From contig JBMZDR010000006.1 in NCBI GenBank assembly GCA_049614485.1, positions 1 through 64,000 on the forward strand: a stretch of 64,000 nucleotides of DNA, written 5' to 3'. Both the position numbers and the translations under genes were made by a program. The DNA comes from GCA-2733415 sp049614485 (GTDB taxonomy: Bacteria; Bacteroidota; Bacteroidia; Flavobacteriales; Flavobacteriaceae). Below the pieces are notes generated by a model, which saw only the letters and a list, made by a program, of their open reading frames with translations, searched no databases and had not been told where the DNA came from. This document shows, piece after piece, positions 16,457-26,347 of the stretch. Every line of letters begins with the position of its first letter. Within the stretch, counting starts at the first letter, position 1.

Positions 16457-17548
16457 ATGAAAGCAGGAATTGTAGGATTACCTAACGTTGGTAAATCAAC
16501 CCTTTTTAATTGTTTATCAAACGCCAAAGCACAAAGTGCTAATTTCCCTTTTTGTACTATAGAACCTAATGTAGGTGTTGTAAACGTGCCAGATTCAAGA
16601 ATTGCCAAACTAGAAAGTATGGTAAATCCAGAGCGTGTTATGCCAGCAACTGTTGAAATTGTTGATATAGCCGGTTTGGTAAAAGGAGCTAGTAAAGGAG
16701 AAGGTTTAGGGAATAAATTTTTAGCAAATATTAGAGAGTGTGATGCAATTATTCATGTGTTGCGTTGTTTTGATAATGATAACATTGTTCATGTTGATAC
16801 ATCTGTAGATCCTATTCGTGATAAAGAAACTATTGATTTTGAATTACAATTAAAAGATTTAGAATCAGTTGAAAAGCGTTTAGAAAAAGTAAATCGTGCG
16901 GCAAAAACAGGAAATAAAGAAGCTGTTTTAGAGCAAGCTACATTATTGCGTTTAAAAGATGTGTTGGAGTCTGGTGCTTCAGTAAGGTCAATGTCTTTTA
17001 ATGAAAAAGAACAGGTTTTAGTTGATGAGTTTCAAATGCTAACAGCAAAACCAGTATTATATGTGTGTAATGTAGATGAAGCGTCTGCAAAGTCAGGAAA
17101 TGCATATGTTGAACGTGTGCGTGAAGCTGTAAAGGATGAAGGTGCAGAGATAATCGTATTAGCAGTTGCAACAGAATCTGATATTGCTGAATTGGAAGAT
17201 TATGATGAGCAGCAAATATTCTTAGAAGATATCGGTTTAGAAGAACCAGGAGCAGCAAGGTTGATTAGATCAGCATATAAACTGTTAAATCTTCAAACAT
17301 ATTTTACAGTAGGTGTAAAAGAAGTTAGAGCTTGGACAGTGTTTATAGGTGCTACAGCACCTCAAGCAGCGGGTGTGATACATACAGATTTTGAAAAAGG
17401 ATTTATTAGAGCTGAAGTAATGCAATACGATACGTTTGTGGAGCTAGGAAGTGAAGCAAAAGTTAAAGAGGCTGGTAAATTAGGTGTAGAAGGAAAAGAG
17501 TATGTTGTTAAAGATGGTGATATTATGCATTTTAGATTTAATGTATAA
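16457..17548 (+). CDS. ychF: Redox-regulated ATPase YchF (OBG family)
   Basis: A 363-residue cytoplasmic P-loop NTPase of the OBG family that binds ATP rather than GTP and associates with ribosomes. The Walker A motif GLPNVGKSTLFN is at the N-terminus, followed by DIAGLVKGASKGEGLGN. The base-specificity motif is NVDE in place of the GTPase NKxD, as is usual for YchF. A C-terminal TGS-like domain ends in VKDGDIMHFRFNV. The length matches the family exactly. It is a single-gene unit with its own terminator. Confidence 0.97.
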   Translation: MKAGIVGLPNVGKSTLFNCLSNAKAQSANFPFCTIEPNVGVVNVPDSRIAKLESMVNPERVMPATVEIVDIAGLVKGASKGEGLGNKFLANIRECDAIIHVLRCFDNDNIVHVDTSVDPIRDKETIDFELQLKDLESVEKRLEKVNRAAKTGNKEAVLEQATLLRLKDVLESGASVRSMSFNEKEQVLVDEFQMLTAKPVLYVCNVDEASAKSGNAYVERVREAVKDEGAEIIVLAVATESDIAELEDYDEQQIFLEDIGLEEPGAARLIRSAYKLLNLQTYFTVGVKEVRAWTVFIGATAPQAAGVIHTDFEKGFIRAEVMQYDTFVELGSEAKVKEAGKLGVEGKEYVVKDGDIMHFRFNV

Positions 17549-17565
17549 TTAAATAATAAACACAA

Positions 17566-17606
17566 AAGAAGCCTTATAGTTTTAATGAATTATAAGGCTT
17601 TTTTTA
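17566..17606 (+). terminator. Terminator after ychF
   Basis: The stem aagccttata/tataaggctt with a 12-base loop and a following T-run lies about 20 bases after the ychF stop. Confidence 0.82.
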
Positions 17607-17702
17607 TGCTGAAAACTCTGTTACTAACTTTATGTGATCACGCTTTTATTTTTTTATAGTTTATCCTATATTAGCATCAGATCCTAAATAGCTACTCATT
17701 TA

Positions 17703-19556
17703 ATGTCACAAGAAACCAAATATACTGAAGATAATATACGTTCGTTAGACTGGAAAGAGCATATACGTATGCGACCGGGAATGTATATTGGGAAACTTGG
17801 TGACGGTTCATCAGCTGATGATGGTATTTATATCTTATTAAAAGAAGTGCTTGATAACTCCATTGATGAGTTTGTTATGGGAGCTGGTAAAACAATAGAA
17901 ATAACTACTAAAGAAGGCAAAGTTACTGTAAGGGACTACGGAAGAGGAATTCCTTTAGGGAAAGTGATTGATGTAGTTTCTAAAATGAATACCGGTGGTA
18001 AGTATGACTCTAGAGCTTTTAAGAAATCTGTTGGGTTAAACGGAGTTGGTACAAAAGCTGTTAATGCATTGTCTAATTATTTTAGAGTAGAATCTAACAG
18101 AGACAACCAACGTAAAGCAGTAGAGTTTTCACAAGGAAATATTACAGAAGACTTTCCTGTTGAAAGTGTCGTATCAAGAAAAGGGACTAAAGTGACGTTT
18201 ATTCCTGATACATCTATTTTTAAAAATTACAAGTACCGATCAGAATACGTAGTTAAAATGTTGAAGAATTATGTATACCTAAATCCTGGGTTAACCATAA
18301 TTTATAACGGTGAAAAATATTTTTCAGAAAACGGATTAAAAGATTTACTAGAAGATAACAACAGTAAAGAGGATATGTTATATCCTATTATCCATTTGAA
18401 AGGAGATGATATTGAAATAGCTATTACACATAGCAAAACACAATATTCAGAAGAATACCATTCCTTTGTAAACGGGCAACATACTACGCAAGGCGGAACA
18501 CATCAAGCAGCATTTAGAGAGTCTATTGTAAAAACCATTCGTGATTTTTATGGTAAAACATATGAAGCTTCAGATGTTCGTAAATCAATTATTTCAGCAA
18601 TAGCTATAAAAGTAATGGAACCAGTTTTTGAAAGTCAGACAAAAACTAAATTAGGTTCAGTAGAAATGGGGGGTGATTTACCAACTGTGCGTACATATAT
18701 TAACGATTTTGTAAAAACACAGTTAGACAATTATCTTCATAAAAACCCAGACGTAGCTGAAGCTATTCAACGTAAAATATTACAAGCTGAGCGTGAACGT
18801 AAGGAGTTGTCAGGTATTAGAAAATTAGCCAAGGATCGTGCTAAAAAAGCATCGTTACATAATAAAAAACTACGCGACTGTAGAGTGCACTTAGGTGATA
18901 TTAAAAAAGAACGTCGTTTAGAATCTACGTTGTTTATTACTGAGGGAGATTCTGCAAGTGGTTCAATAACGAAATCTAGAGATGTAAACACGCAAGCTGT
19001 ATTTAGCTTGCGTGGTAAGCCATTGAATTCCTATGGGATGTCTAAAAAAATTGTTTATGAAAATGAAGAATTTAATTTATTACAAGCAGCTTTAAATATA
19101 GAAGAATCATTATCTGATTTAAGATACAACAATATAGTTATTGCAACAGATGCCGATGTTGATGGTATGCATATTAGATTGTTGTTAATTACGTTTTTCC
19201 TACAATTCTTTCCAGAGTTGATAAAAGAAGGACACCTATATATTTTAGAAACGCCTCTTTTTAGAGTTAGAAATAAAAAAGAAACCATTTATTGTTATTC
19301 TGAAGAAGAGCGTATAAGTGCCATGAATAAGTTAAAAGGAAAGCCTGAAATTACACGATTTAAAGGATTAGGGGAAATTTCTCCAGATGAGTTTCAGTTT
19401 TTTATTGGTGAAGATATCAGGTTAGCACCAGTAATGCTTGACACAGCAACATCAATAGAGAATTTACTGCAGTTTTATATGGGGAAAAATACGCCAGATA
19501 GGCAAAAATTTATTATAAATAACTTAAAAGTTGAACTGGATATTGTAGAGGAGTAA
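17703..19556 (+). CDS. parE: DNA topoisomerase IV subunit B
   Basis: A 617-residue type IIA topoisomerase ATPase subunit. It has the GHKL ATP-binding motifs (DNSIDEF near residue 53, DYGRGIPLG and NGVGTKAVNALS) and a Toprim domain with EGDSASGSITKSRD and DADVDGMHIR, which hold the Mg-binding acidic residues. A QTKTKLG motif before Toprim supports ParE. With ParC, two genes downstream, it forms the heterotetramer that decatenates replicated chromosomes. It is the first gene of parE-small protein-parC-mscS. Confidence 0.93.
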   Translation: MSQETKYTEDNIRSLDWKEHIRMRPGMYIGKLGDGSSADDGIYILLKEVLDNSIDEFVMGAGKTIEITTKEGKVTVRDYGRGIPLGKVIDVVSKMNTGGKYDSRAFKKSVGLNGVGTKAVNALSNYFRVESNRDNQRKAVEFSQGNITEDFPVESVVSRKGTKVTFIPDTSIFKNYKYRSEYVVKMLKNYVYLNPGLTIIYNGEKYFSENGLKDLLEDNNSKEDMLYPIIHLKGDDIEIAITHSKTQYSEEYHSFVNGQHTTQGGTHQAAFRESIVKTIRDFYGKTYEASDVRKSIISAIAIKVMEPVFESQTKTKLGSVEMGGDLPTVRTYINDFVKTQLDNYLHKNPDVAEAIQRKILQAERERKELSGIRKLAKDRAKKASLHNKKLRDCRVHLGDIKKERRLESTLFITEGDSASGSITKSRDVNTQAVFSLRGKPLNSYGMSKKIVYENEEFNLLQAALNIEESLSDLRYNNIVIATDADVDGMHIRLLLITFFLQFFPELIKEGHLYILETPLFRVRNKKETIYCYSEEERISAMNKLKGKPEITRFKGLGEISPDEFQFFIGEDIRLAPVMLDTATSIENLLQFYMGKNTPDRQKFIINNLKVELDIVEE

Positions 19557-19576
19557 TCAATGTATTTTGGGGAATA

Positions 19577-20044
19577 ATGAAATTTACAAATAAAAAAGCC
19601 ATGCCGTTATTTAAGTTAGGATATTTAATACTCCTTTTCTTAATGTCAATGGCGGTTATATATAATTATTTGATTTTAAATGAAGTTGTTTTGGCTTATA
19701 AAGAGGTTATAATCTTGTTGGTATTCTACACGTTTGCCTTAATTTACTGGTATAAAATTTCTAAATATATTGAATATGATAGCAATGGTTCTGGCATTGT
19801 GTTAATTACTAAAGGCATTTTGTTGTCAGAATTTGTTAATCATAGAGAACACCGAGTAGAGTTACCAAAAGAAAAACTAGTAAATTATAAAGTTATAGAT
19901 TGTTTTTTTTATAAAAAACTCAAACTGTACATAAAAAGTAAACATAAAATTAAAAAAGTGCGGATGGATATTACTTTTTTATCTGCAACAAAAACAAAAG
20001 CTTTAAAATTGTCATTAGATAAAATAGTACGTGAAAATTCATAG
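19577..20044 (+). CDS. Membrane protein of unknown function between parE and parC
   Basis: A 155-residue protein with two hydrophobic helices (about 11-32 and 41-62) followed by a beta-rich, lysine-rich cytoplasmic-looking domain with alternating strands (GIVLITKGILLSEF, then HRVELPKEKLVNYKVI). The shape resembles small bacterial PH-like membrane proteins, but no motif proves this. It is inserted between the two topoisomerase IV genes with gaps of 20 and 6 bases, so it is co-expressed with them. The base composition is like the neighbours. Function unknown. Confidence 0.6.
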   Translation: MKFTNKKAMPLFKLGYLILLFLMSMAVIYNYLILNEVVLAYKEVIILLVFYTFALIYWYKISKYIEYDSNGSGIVLITKGILLSEFVNHREHRVELPKEKLVNYKVIDCFFYKKLKLYIKSKHKIKKVRMDITFLSATKTKALKLSLDKIVRENS

Positions 20045-20050
20045 AACTGT

Positions 20051-22681
20051 ATGAGTATGGAAGAAAACGAAAATCTAGAAGAACATAACGCAAATTATTA
20101 TAGCGAAGAAGAGTCCATAACTAAAGTTACAGGGATGTATAAAGATTGGTTTTTGGATTATGCATCTTATGTTATTTTAGAACGTGCTGTACCAGCTATT
20201 GATGACGGTTTTAAACCTGTGCAGCGTCGTATAATGCATTCTTTAAAAGAAAAAGATGATGGGCGTTATAATAAGGTAGCGAATATAGTAGGGCACACCA
20301 TGCAGTATCATCCACACGGGGATATGAGTATTGCTGATGCCATGGTGCAAATAGGTCAAAAAGACTTATTAATTGATACTCAGGGGAACTGGGGTAATAT
20401 ATTAACTGGTGACCGTGCTGCTGCATCAAGGTATATTGAAGCGCGCTTAAGTAAATTTGCTTTAGATGTTGTTTTTAACCCAAAAATTACAGAATGGCAA
20501 CAGTCATATGACGGTAGAAATAAAGAGCCAATTAACCTACCTGCTAAGTTTCCGCTATTATTAGCTCAAGGCGGTGAGGGTATTGCTGTTGGATTGTCAA
20601 CTAAAATTTTGCCACATAACTTTTTAGAGTTAATTGATGCATCTATAAAGCATTTAAAAGGAAAGAAGTTTACGTTATTTCCTGATTTTCCTACTGCAGG
20701 TAGTGCAGACATAACTAATTACAATGATGGTTTGCGAGGAGGGAAAGTTCGTGTACGTGCAAAAATTTCTCAGCAAGATAAAAACACACTTGTTATTTCA
20801 GAAATTCCTTTTTCAACAACAACTTCAAGTTTGATCGATTCAATCTTGAAAGCCAATGATAAAGGAAAAATAAAAATAAAGAAAATAGAAGACAATACAG
20901 CAGCTGAAGTTGAAATTTTAGTGCATTTACCGTCTAGTATTTCGCCAGATAAAACCATTGATGCCTTATATGCGTTTACCAATTGTGAAACATCTATTTC
21001 ACCATTAGGTTGTGTTATTGATGACAATAAACCCGTATTTATTGGAGTGTCAGAAATTTTACGTCGCTCAACAGATCATACAGTTTTCTTGTTGAAGAGT
21101 GAGTTAGAAATACAATTAAATGAATTGCAAGAACAGTGGCATTTTGCATCTTTAGAACGTATTTTTATAGAAAACAGAATTTACCGTTTAATTGAAGAAG
21201 AGGAGACTTGGGAAGGTGTTATTAAGGCTATTGATGATGGTTTGCAACCACACATTAAGCATTTAAAGCGTGCAATTGTTGAAGATGATATTGTACGATT
21301 AACTGAAATTAGAATTAAGCGTATTTCAAAATTTGATATTGATAAAGCACAACAAAAAATTGACGCTTTAGAAGATCAAATTAAGGAAACTAAACACCAT
21401 TTGGCACACTTAATAGAGTATGCTATTGATTTTTTTACGCGTATAAAAAAGGATTACGGAAAAGGAAAAGAACGTCAAACAGAATTAAGACCATTTGATG
21501 ATGTTGATGCTACAAAGGTTGTTATCCGAAATACCAAACTGTACGTTAATAGAGAAGAAGGTTTTATTGGAACGTCTCTTAAAAAAGATGAGTATGTTAC
21601 TGACTGTGCAGATATTGATGATATAATTGTATTTACCAGAGATGGTAAAATGATGGTGACAAAAGTGGATAATAAAACCTTTATAGGCAAGCATATTGTT
21701 CATGCAGCCGTGTTTAAAAAGAAAGATAAACGCACTATTTACAATGTAATTTATAAAGATGGTATTTCTAAAGCATCATATATAAAACGTTTTGCAGTTA
21801 CTAGTGTTACAAGAGATAAAGAATACAATATTACTCAAGGGACAAAAGGTTCAATGATGACGTATTTTTCAGCTAATCCTAATGGAGAAGCAGAAGTAAT
21901 AACTATTAATTTACGTCAAGTAGGTAGTGTTAAAAAATTAAAATGGGACCTTGACTTCACTGATGTTTTGGTAAAGGGTAGAGCTTCTAAAGGTAACCTG
22001 GTCACTAAATATGCAGTTAAGCGTATCGATTTAAAATCTAAAGGTGTGTCAACATTAAAACCTCGAAAAATTTGGTTTGATGATGCTATTCAGCGTTTAA
22101 ATTTAGATGGAAGAGGTGAGTTGCTTGGTGAATTTAAAGGTGATGACAAACTGCTGATTATTACCCAGCAAGGAGTGGTTAAAACAGTAACCCCAGAGGT
22201 GACATTGCATTTTGATGATGATATGATTGTTTTAGAGAAATGGATTCCTTCTAAACCAATTTCGGCAATATATTATGAAGGAGAAAAAGAACGTTATTAT
22301 ATCAAGCGTTTTGTAATCGAGCAAGAAGATAAAGAAGAGCAGTTTATATCAGATCATCCAAAGTCACAATTAGAAATTATTGCGGTTGATTATAGACCAG
22401 TTGCAGAGCTGGTGTTTGCTAAAAAACGCGGAAAAGATCAAAAAGACAACCAAGTTGTTGATATTGAGCAGTTTATTTCTGTAAAAGGTATAAAAGCTTT
22501 AGGAAATCAATTGACAACAGAAAAACTGAAACAAATTAATTTATTACCCGCTTTGCCTTATGAAGCTGAAGAGTTGTCAGATGTTGAAGATATTGAAGTT
22601 GTAGAAGAAAACGAAGTTAATAACATCAATTTAAATGAGGATGATTTAGGAGCTGATGGTGAACAAACTAAATTGTTTTAA
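20051..22681 (+). CDS. parC: DNA topoisomerase IV subunit A
   Basis: An 876-residue breakage-reunion subunit. The catalytic tyrosine is Tyr128 in AAASRYIEARL. The winged-helix region has KPVQRRIMHSL and YHPHGDMSIADAMV, where the residue after HPHGD, equivalent to the quinolone-determining Ser80 of E. coli ParC, is Met. A coiled-coil tower (about 430-480) and a C-terminal beta-pinwheel domain of reduced regularity follow, ending in an acidic tail. It pairs with ParE. Start at ATG 20051 (MSMEENENLE); the next Met (residue 3) is also possible. Confidence 0.94.
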   Translation: MSMEENENLEEHNANYYSEEESITKVTGMYKDWFLDYASYVILERAVPAIDDGFKPVQRRIMHSLKEKDDGRYNKVANIVGHTMQYHPHGDMSIADAMVQIGQKDLLIDTQGNWGNILTGDRAAASRYIEARLSKFALDVVFNPKITEWQQSYDGRNKEPINLPAKFPLLLAQGGEGIAVGLSTKILPHNFLELIDASIKHLKGKKFTLFPDFPTAGSADITNYNDGLRGGKVRVRAKISQQDKNTLVISEIPFSTTTSSLIDSILKANDKGKIKIKKIEDNTAAEVEILVHLPSSISPDKTIDALYAFTNCETSISPLGCVIDDNKPVFIGVSEILRRSTDHTVFLLKSELEIQLNELQEQWHFASLERIFIENRIYRLIEEEETWEGVIKAIDDGLQPHIKHLKRAIVEDDIVRLTEIRIKRISKFDIDKAQQKIDALEDQIKETKHHLAHLIEYAIDFFTRIKKDYGKGKERQTELRPFDDVDATKVVIRNTKLYVNREEGFIGTSLKKDEYVTDCADIDDIIVFTRDGKMMVTKVDNKTFIGKHIVHAAVFKKKDKRTIYNVIYKDGISKASYIKRFAVTSVTRDKEYNITQGTKGSMMTYFSANPNGEAEVITINLRQVGSVKKLKWDLDFTDVLVKGRASKGNLVTKYAVKRIDLKSKGVSTLKPRKIWFDDAIQRLNLDGRGELLGEFKGDDKLLIITQQGVVKTVTPEVTLHFDDDMIVLEKWIPSKPISAIYYEGEKERYYIKRFVIEQEDKEEQFISDHPKSQLEIIAVDYRPVAELVFAKKRGKDQKDNQVVDIEQFISVKGIKALGNQLTTEKLKQINLLPALPYEAEELSDVEDIEVVEENEVNNINLNEDDLGADGEQTKLF

Positions 22682-22690
22682 AAACATTAT

Positions 22691-23542
22691 ATGACTGCTA
22701 TTTTAAGTTATTTTGATTTAAACGTAAGTTCTGGAATTGCCTTATACTCACTATGTGTAATTCTTGTCTGTTGGATACTGTCACGACTTTCTAGAGCCAT
22801 TGTGATTCTTTTTTTAAGAAAAAACTTGGCTAAGGAAAAGTTTGGGGTTACCCGACTAAAATTTACAAGAAATTCCCTACGATTTATTTTCGGTTTATTA
22901 GGGTTTTTAATTATTATGTTTACGGTTCCTGTGTTTAGAAAACAAGCAGGTTATATTTTTTCAGGTGCTGGAATATTGGCAGCAATAATAGGTTTTGCAG
23001 CAAAAGATGCTATTTCAAACTTGATTGGAGGGCTGTTTATTGTCTTATTTCGCCCATTTAGAGTAGGAGACTATATAAAGCTAAGTGACAATAGAGAAGG
23101 TATTATTGATGATATTACCTTGCGACATACTATTATTACGACATTTGAAAACAAACGTTTGATAATTCCAAACTCCGTAATTAGTACAGAGTCGGTTTTA
23201 AATGTTACGATACATGAAACTAAAATATTAAGTTTTAACAATTTTAATATTGGCTTGTATGCCAATATTGACAAGGCTAAAAGTATTATTACTGAAGAGG
23301 CGTCTAAATTAGACTTTGTTATTGATAATAGAACTCCAGAAGAGATTATTAAAAACACCCCAGAGTTTGATGTTAGAGTAATAGATATAACAGAGTCTGC
23401 AATAATTATTAGGGCTTATATATGGTTAAATGATCCTTTAAAAGAGTTTCAAATGAAAAGCTTGTTTAAAGAAGCAGTGCATAAACGTTTTGTAAATGAA
23501 GCTGTAGATTTGCCAATACCAATACGCAAAATAATACGCTAG
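22691..23542 (+). CDS. Small-conductance mechanosensitive channel (MscS family)
   Basis: A 283-residue inner-membrane protein with three hydrophobic helices (about 14-38, 60-80, 88-118). The pore helix is followed by the family signature GFAAKDAISNLIGGLFIVLFRPFRVGDYIKL (positions about 97-127, Gly/Ala-rich) and a cytoplasmic beta domain (GIIDDITLRHTIITTFENK). It would open under membrane tension to release solutes. It follows parC by 9 bases and its stop codon overlaps the convergent histidine kinase gene by 4 bases. Confidence 0.9.
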   Translation: MTAILSYFDLNVSSGIALYSLCVILVCWILSRLSRAIVILFLRKNLAKEKFGVTRLKFTRNSLRFIFGLLGFLIIMFTVPVFRKQAGYIFSGAGILAAIIGFAAKDAISNLIGGLFIVLFRPFRVGDYIKLSDNREGIIDDITLRHTIITTFENKRLIIPNSVISTESVLNVTIHETKILSFNNFNIGLYANIDKAKSIITEEASKLDFVIDNRTPEEIIKNTPEFDVRVIDITESAIIIRAYIWLNDPLKEFQMKSLFKEAVHKRFVNEAVDLPIPIRKIIR

Positions 23543-25467
23543 TTTTCTGTAAATTGAATAGAAAATGAAGTTTCATCTTTGTTACTCTCTATATTCAATT
23601 CACCATGTAGTTGTTTGACAAAATTTCGTATTAAACGCTGTCCCAACGAGTCAGAGTTATTTAGTTTGTCAAAATTAATTTCAACACCATTATTAGTTAC
23701 TTTTAACATGTATTCATGTGTGTTTAACCGATGTAAACTAATGCATAAATGCCCGTCATCTTGTTCATTAAAAGCATGCTTTAATGTGTTTGTGGTTAGC
23801 TCATTAACAAGAAGGCCAATATAGAGTATGGTTTCTGTTTTAAGGTTAATGTTGTCAATATTTAAGGTGTATTTTACATTTTTTTTACCATCAAATATAC
23901 GTGATAAGTCGGTCATTACAGCAGTGATGTATTCTTTTACATTAATAGATACGAGGTTGTCTGATTGGTACATTTTTTCATGAAGTAGTGACATTGTAAG
24001 TATCCTACGCTCAACTTCTTTTAAAGAATCTGAAGCGTTATCTTTATCTAAATACCGAGATTGCAACCTTACCATGCTATTAATCATTTGTAAGTTGTTC
24101 TTTACACGGTGATGAATTTCACGCATCATAATTGATTTCTCTTCGTTTTTCTCGCTAATTATTTTATTTCGTAATTCTAATTTCTGTGTTCTTTCAAACA
24201 CTAGTTTTTCTAAAACAAGATTCTGATTTTCAATAATATTTTTCTTTTCTTCAATAAGGCTTATGGTTCGCTCTTGAGATATCTCTTTTTCTTTTTTTAA
24301 TACATTTATGCGGTAAGCTAAACCTAATGAAAGTAAAAATACTTCAATTACAGACCCAATTTCTAATGAATGATCTGTTATGGGGTAGTATGGAATAAAC
24401 CCGAGGTTACTCAAGTTAAACTGTATGATAGAAAACAAAAGGATGCTCCATGCTATTAAAAAATATTTTGCAGGTTGAAAACCAATACGCAAAATAATAA
24501 TAGCTACTACTAGGGTGAATAATGAAATAACTAAAGTTATAATGTTTATAAACGTAAAAAAGGCACTGTTGCTTTCTTTTATAAAAGGAAAAGCAAAACT
24601 TAAGATTAGAAGTATTATTGCAAAATTGTAGAACTTATCAAGTTTTGGAGTGTATTTTTTTGTTTTTAAAAAATCTCGTACAAATAAAACAGCTGTTAGG
24701 CACGTTAGATTCGGGAGTAACTTTGATGCGAAATCAAACAGGTCTGGTTTTGCTACCCAAAAATATTTATAGGCATACCCCAATTCATTAAATTGAAATA
24801 ATAAAAATGAAAAGATATAGATAACATAAAAACAATAGCTTTTTTCACGTATTGAAAAATAGATAAACATATTGTAGAATACCATAATAAATAAGATTCC
24901 TAAATAAATCCCTTTTATCAATTCATGATTAAATAATTGATGTAGCATTCTTTCCCTAGTGCTAATTTTTATAGGAAAAGTGACAGCCCAATTTGTTTTA
25001 AACTTAACATATAGAGTAGTGGTCTCTTTTTTAGGAATTTTGAAATCAAGTAAGAAAAGTTGACCTGAATATTTTTTAGAACCATGATTGGCATTTTGCA
25101 CAACATAACTGTCATCTGAATGATGTTCCTTATAGTATAGCACCAGTTCTAGTGCTGTTATTTTTTCAAATTCTAAAATAAAATCCTCAATATCAGTAGT
25201 ATTGTTAATACTAAATTTTGCCCAATAGGTACTTTTTGTAATTCCAAAATTAGGAATTTCGTTGGTTGAGGGTACAAATGTATTTAGTTTAGAAACATCA
25301 TCAATTGTTAGCTTGCCTGTTTTGTCTTCTAGAGTGTTAAGGTATTTTCCTGCTCTAATAATTTTACTACTATTGGTGTAGTTAATACTTGGGTTTTGTT
25401 GAGCAACAACAATGCAGCTTAACAAAAAAGAGAGGTAAAGTATAAAATGTCTAATTGTTTTTTTCAA
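23539..25467 (-). CDS. Orphan sensor histidine kinase, 7TMR-DISM with HisKA_2-type kinase
   Basis: A 642-residue membrane sensor. Order: signal peptide (about 1-23), periplasmic 7TMR-DISM extracellular beta domain (about 25-165, with FVPSTNEIPNFGITKSTYWAKF), seven membrane helices (about 185-395), a coiled coil (about 395-440), then a HisKA_2/HWE-like dimerisation box REIHHRVKNNLQMINSMV (His near residue 450) and an ATPase domain with VNELTTNTLKHAF and a short SLGQRLI box. No response regulator gene is adjacent. The ligand is unknown; DISM domains are often carbohydrate-binding-like. Confidence 0.88.
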   Translation of the reverse strand: MKKTIRHFILYLSFLLSCIVVAQQNPSINYTNSSKIIRAGKYLNTLEDKTGKLTIDDVSKLNTFVPSTNEIPNFGITKSTYWAKFSINNTTDIEDFILEFEKITALELVLYYKEHHSDDSYVVQNANHGSKKYSGQLFLLDFKIPKKETTTLYVKFKTNWAVTFPIKISTRERMLHQLFNHELIKGIYLGILFIMVFYNMFIYFSIREKSYCFYVIYIFSFLLFQFNELGYAYKYFWVAKPDLFDFASKLLPNLTCLTAVLFVRDFLKTKKYTPKLDKFYNFAIILLILSFAFPFIKESNSAFFTFINIITLVISLFTLVVAIIILRIGFQPAKYFLIAWSILLFSIIQFNLSNLGFIPYYPITDHSLEIGSVIEVFLLSLGLAYRINVLKKEKEISQERTISLIEEKKNIIENQNLVLEKLVFERTQKLELRNKIISEKNEEKSIMMREIHHRVKNNLQMINSMVRLQSRYLDKDNASDSLKEVERRILTMSLLHEKMYQSDNLVSINVKEYITAVMTDLSRIFDGKKNVKYTLNIDNINLKTETILYIGLLVNELTTNTLKHAFNEQDDGHLCISLHRLNTHEYMLKVTNNGVEINFDKLNNSDSLGQRLIRNFVKQLHGELNIESNKDETSFSIQFTEN

Positions 25468-25495
25468 TAGGTAAAGGAATTTGAATAATAAATAT

Positions 25496-25530
25496 ACAAA
25501 AAAAGCAGCTCTATTGAGTTGCTTTTTTTG
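25496..25530 (-). terminator. Terminator after the TerC gene
   Basis: The stem aaaaaagcagctc/gagttgctttttt with one G-T pair and a TATT loop lies between the TerC stop and the histidine kinase start, both on the minus strand. It ends the TerC transcript. Confidence 0.78.
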
Positions 25531-25553
25531 GTAGTCAAATATTTATAATTCTT

Positions 25554-26345
25554 TTAAGAATCTTTGTTTCTACGCATTCTCATGTTTAAAAATTCAATTA
25601 ACATAGAAAATGAAATTGTGAAGTACAAATACCCCTTAGGAATAGCTCCTATAGATGCTCCAAACATTTTCATGTGCGATAAATGTGCTGCTTCAGCAAT
25701 TAGCATAAAACCAATTAAGATTAAAAAAGACAGTCCTAAAACTTGAACGGAAGGATGCTTATTTACAAATTTTCCAATAGGATGTGCAAAAACCATCATT
25801 ATTATCACGGATATTACAACAGCAATAATCATAATGATAAGGGCGTCAGTAGGGTTGCTGCTAATACCATTAGTCATTCCTATAGCAGTTAGTATTGAAT
25901 CAAAAGAAAACACAATGTTGATTAGCATAATTTGAACAATTGCGTTTGAAAGGGTGTTAGAACTGTGTTTTTCAACCTCTTGCTTATCGTGTTCTGGTTC
26001 TTCAACTTTTTCATGAATTTCTTTTGTACTCTTATAGATTAAAAATAATCCTCCTGCAAATAGTATTACAGCTTGGCCAGAGATGCCTACCTGAAGCCAA
26101 GGTAAGTTTATGTGCCAAAACGGAGCGTTTAAAGCCGTTAAATAAGAAATACCGAATAGTAGAATGATTCTTAAAACCATAGCTAAAAACAAACCTATAT
26201 TAGTTGCTTTCTTTTGTTGGTTTTCAGGTAATTTACTAGAAGCTATGGAAATGAATATAATGTTATCAATTCCTAGAACAATTTCTAAAAAGGTAAGTGT
26301 TACAAGTGCTCCCCATGCATTTGGGTCTGATAAAATTTCAAACAT
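25554..26345 (-). CDS. TerC family integral membrane protein
   Basis: A 263-residue protein with about seven membrane helices. Family features are the N-terminal LTFLEIVLGIDNIIFISI (about 17-34) and the second-half repeat IVFSFDSILTAIGM (about 143-156), each with the acidic residue within the membrane helix. TerC proteins take part in metal export (Mn in several bacteria) at the membrane. A short charged, His/Glu-containing loop (EEPEHDKQEVEKHSS) joins the halves. It lies 2 bases after a lipoprotein gene, probably one operon. The transported ion is not known. Confidence 0.9.
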   Translation of the reverse strand: MFEILSDPNAWGALVTLTFLEIVLGIDNIIFISIASSKLPENQQKKATNIGLFLAMVLRIILLFGISYLTALNAPFWHINLPWLQVGISGQAVILFAGGLFLIYKSTKEIHEKVEEPEHDKQEVEKHSSNTLSNAIVQIMLINIVFSFDSILTAIGMTNGISSNPTDALIIMIIAVVISVIIMMVFAHPIGKFVNKHPSVQVLGLSFLILIGFMLIAEAAHLSHMKMFGASIGAIPKGYLYFTISFSMLIEFLNMRMRRNKDS

Positions 26346-26347
26346 GT

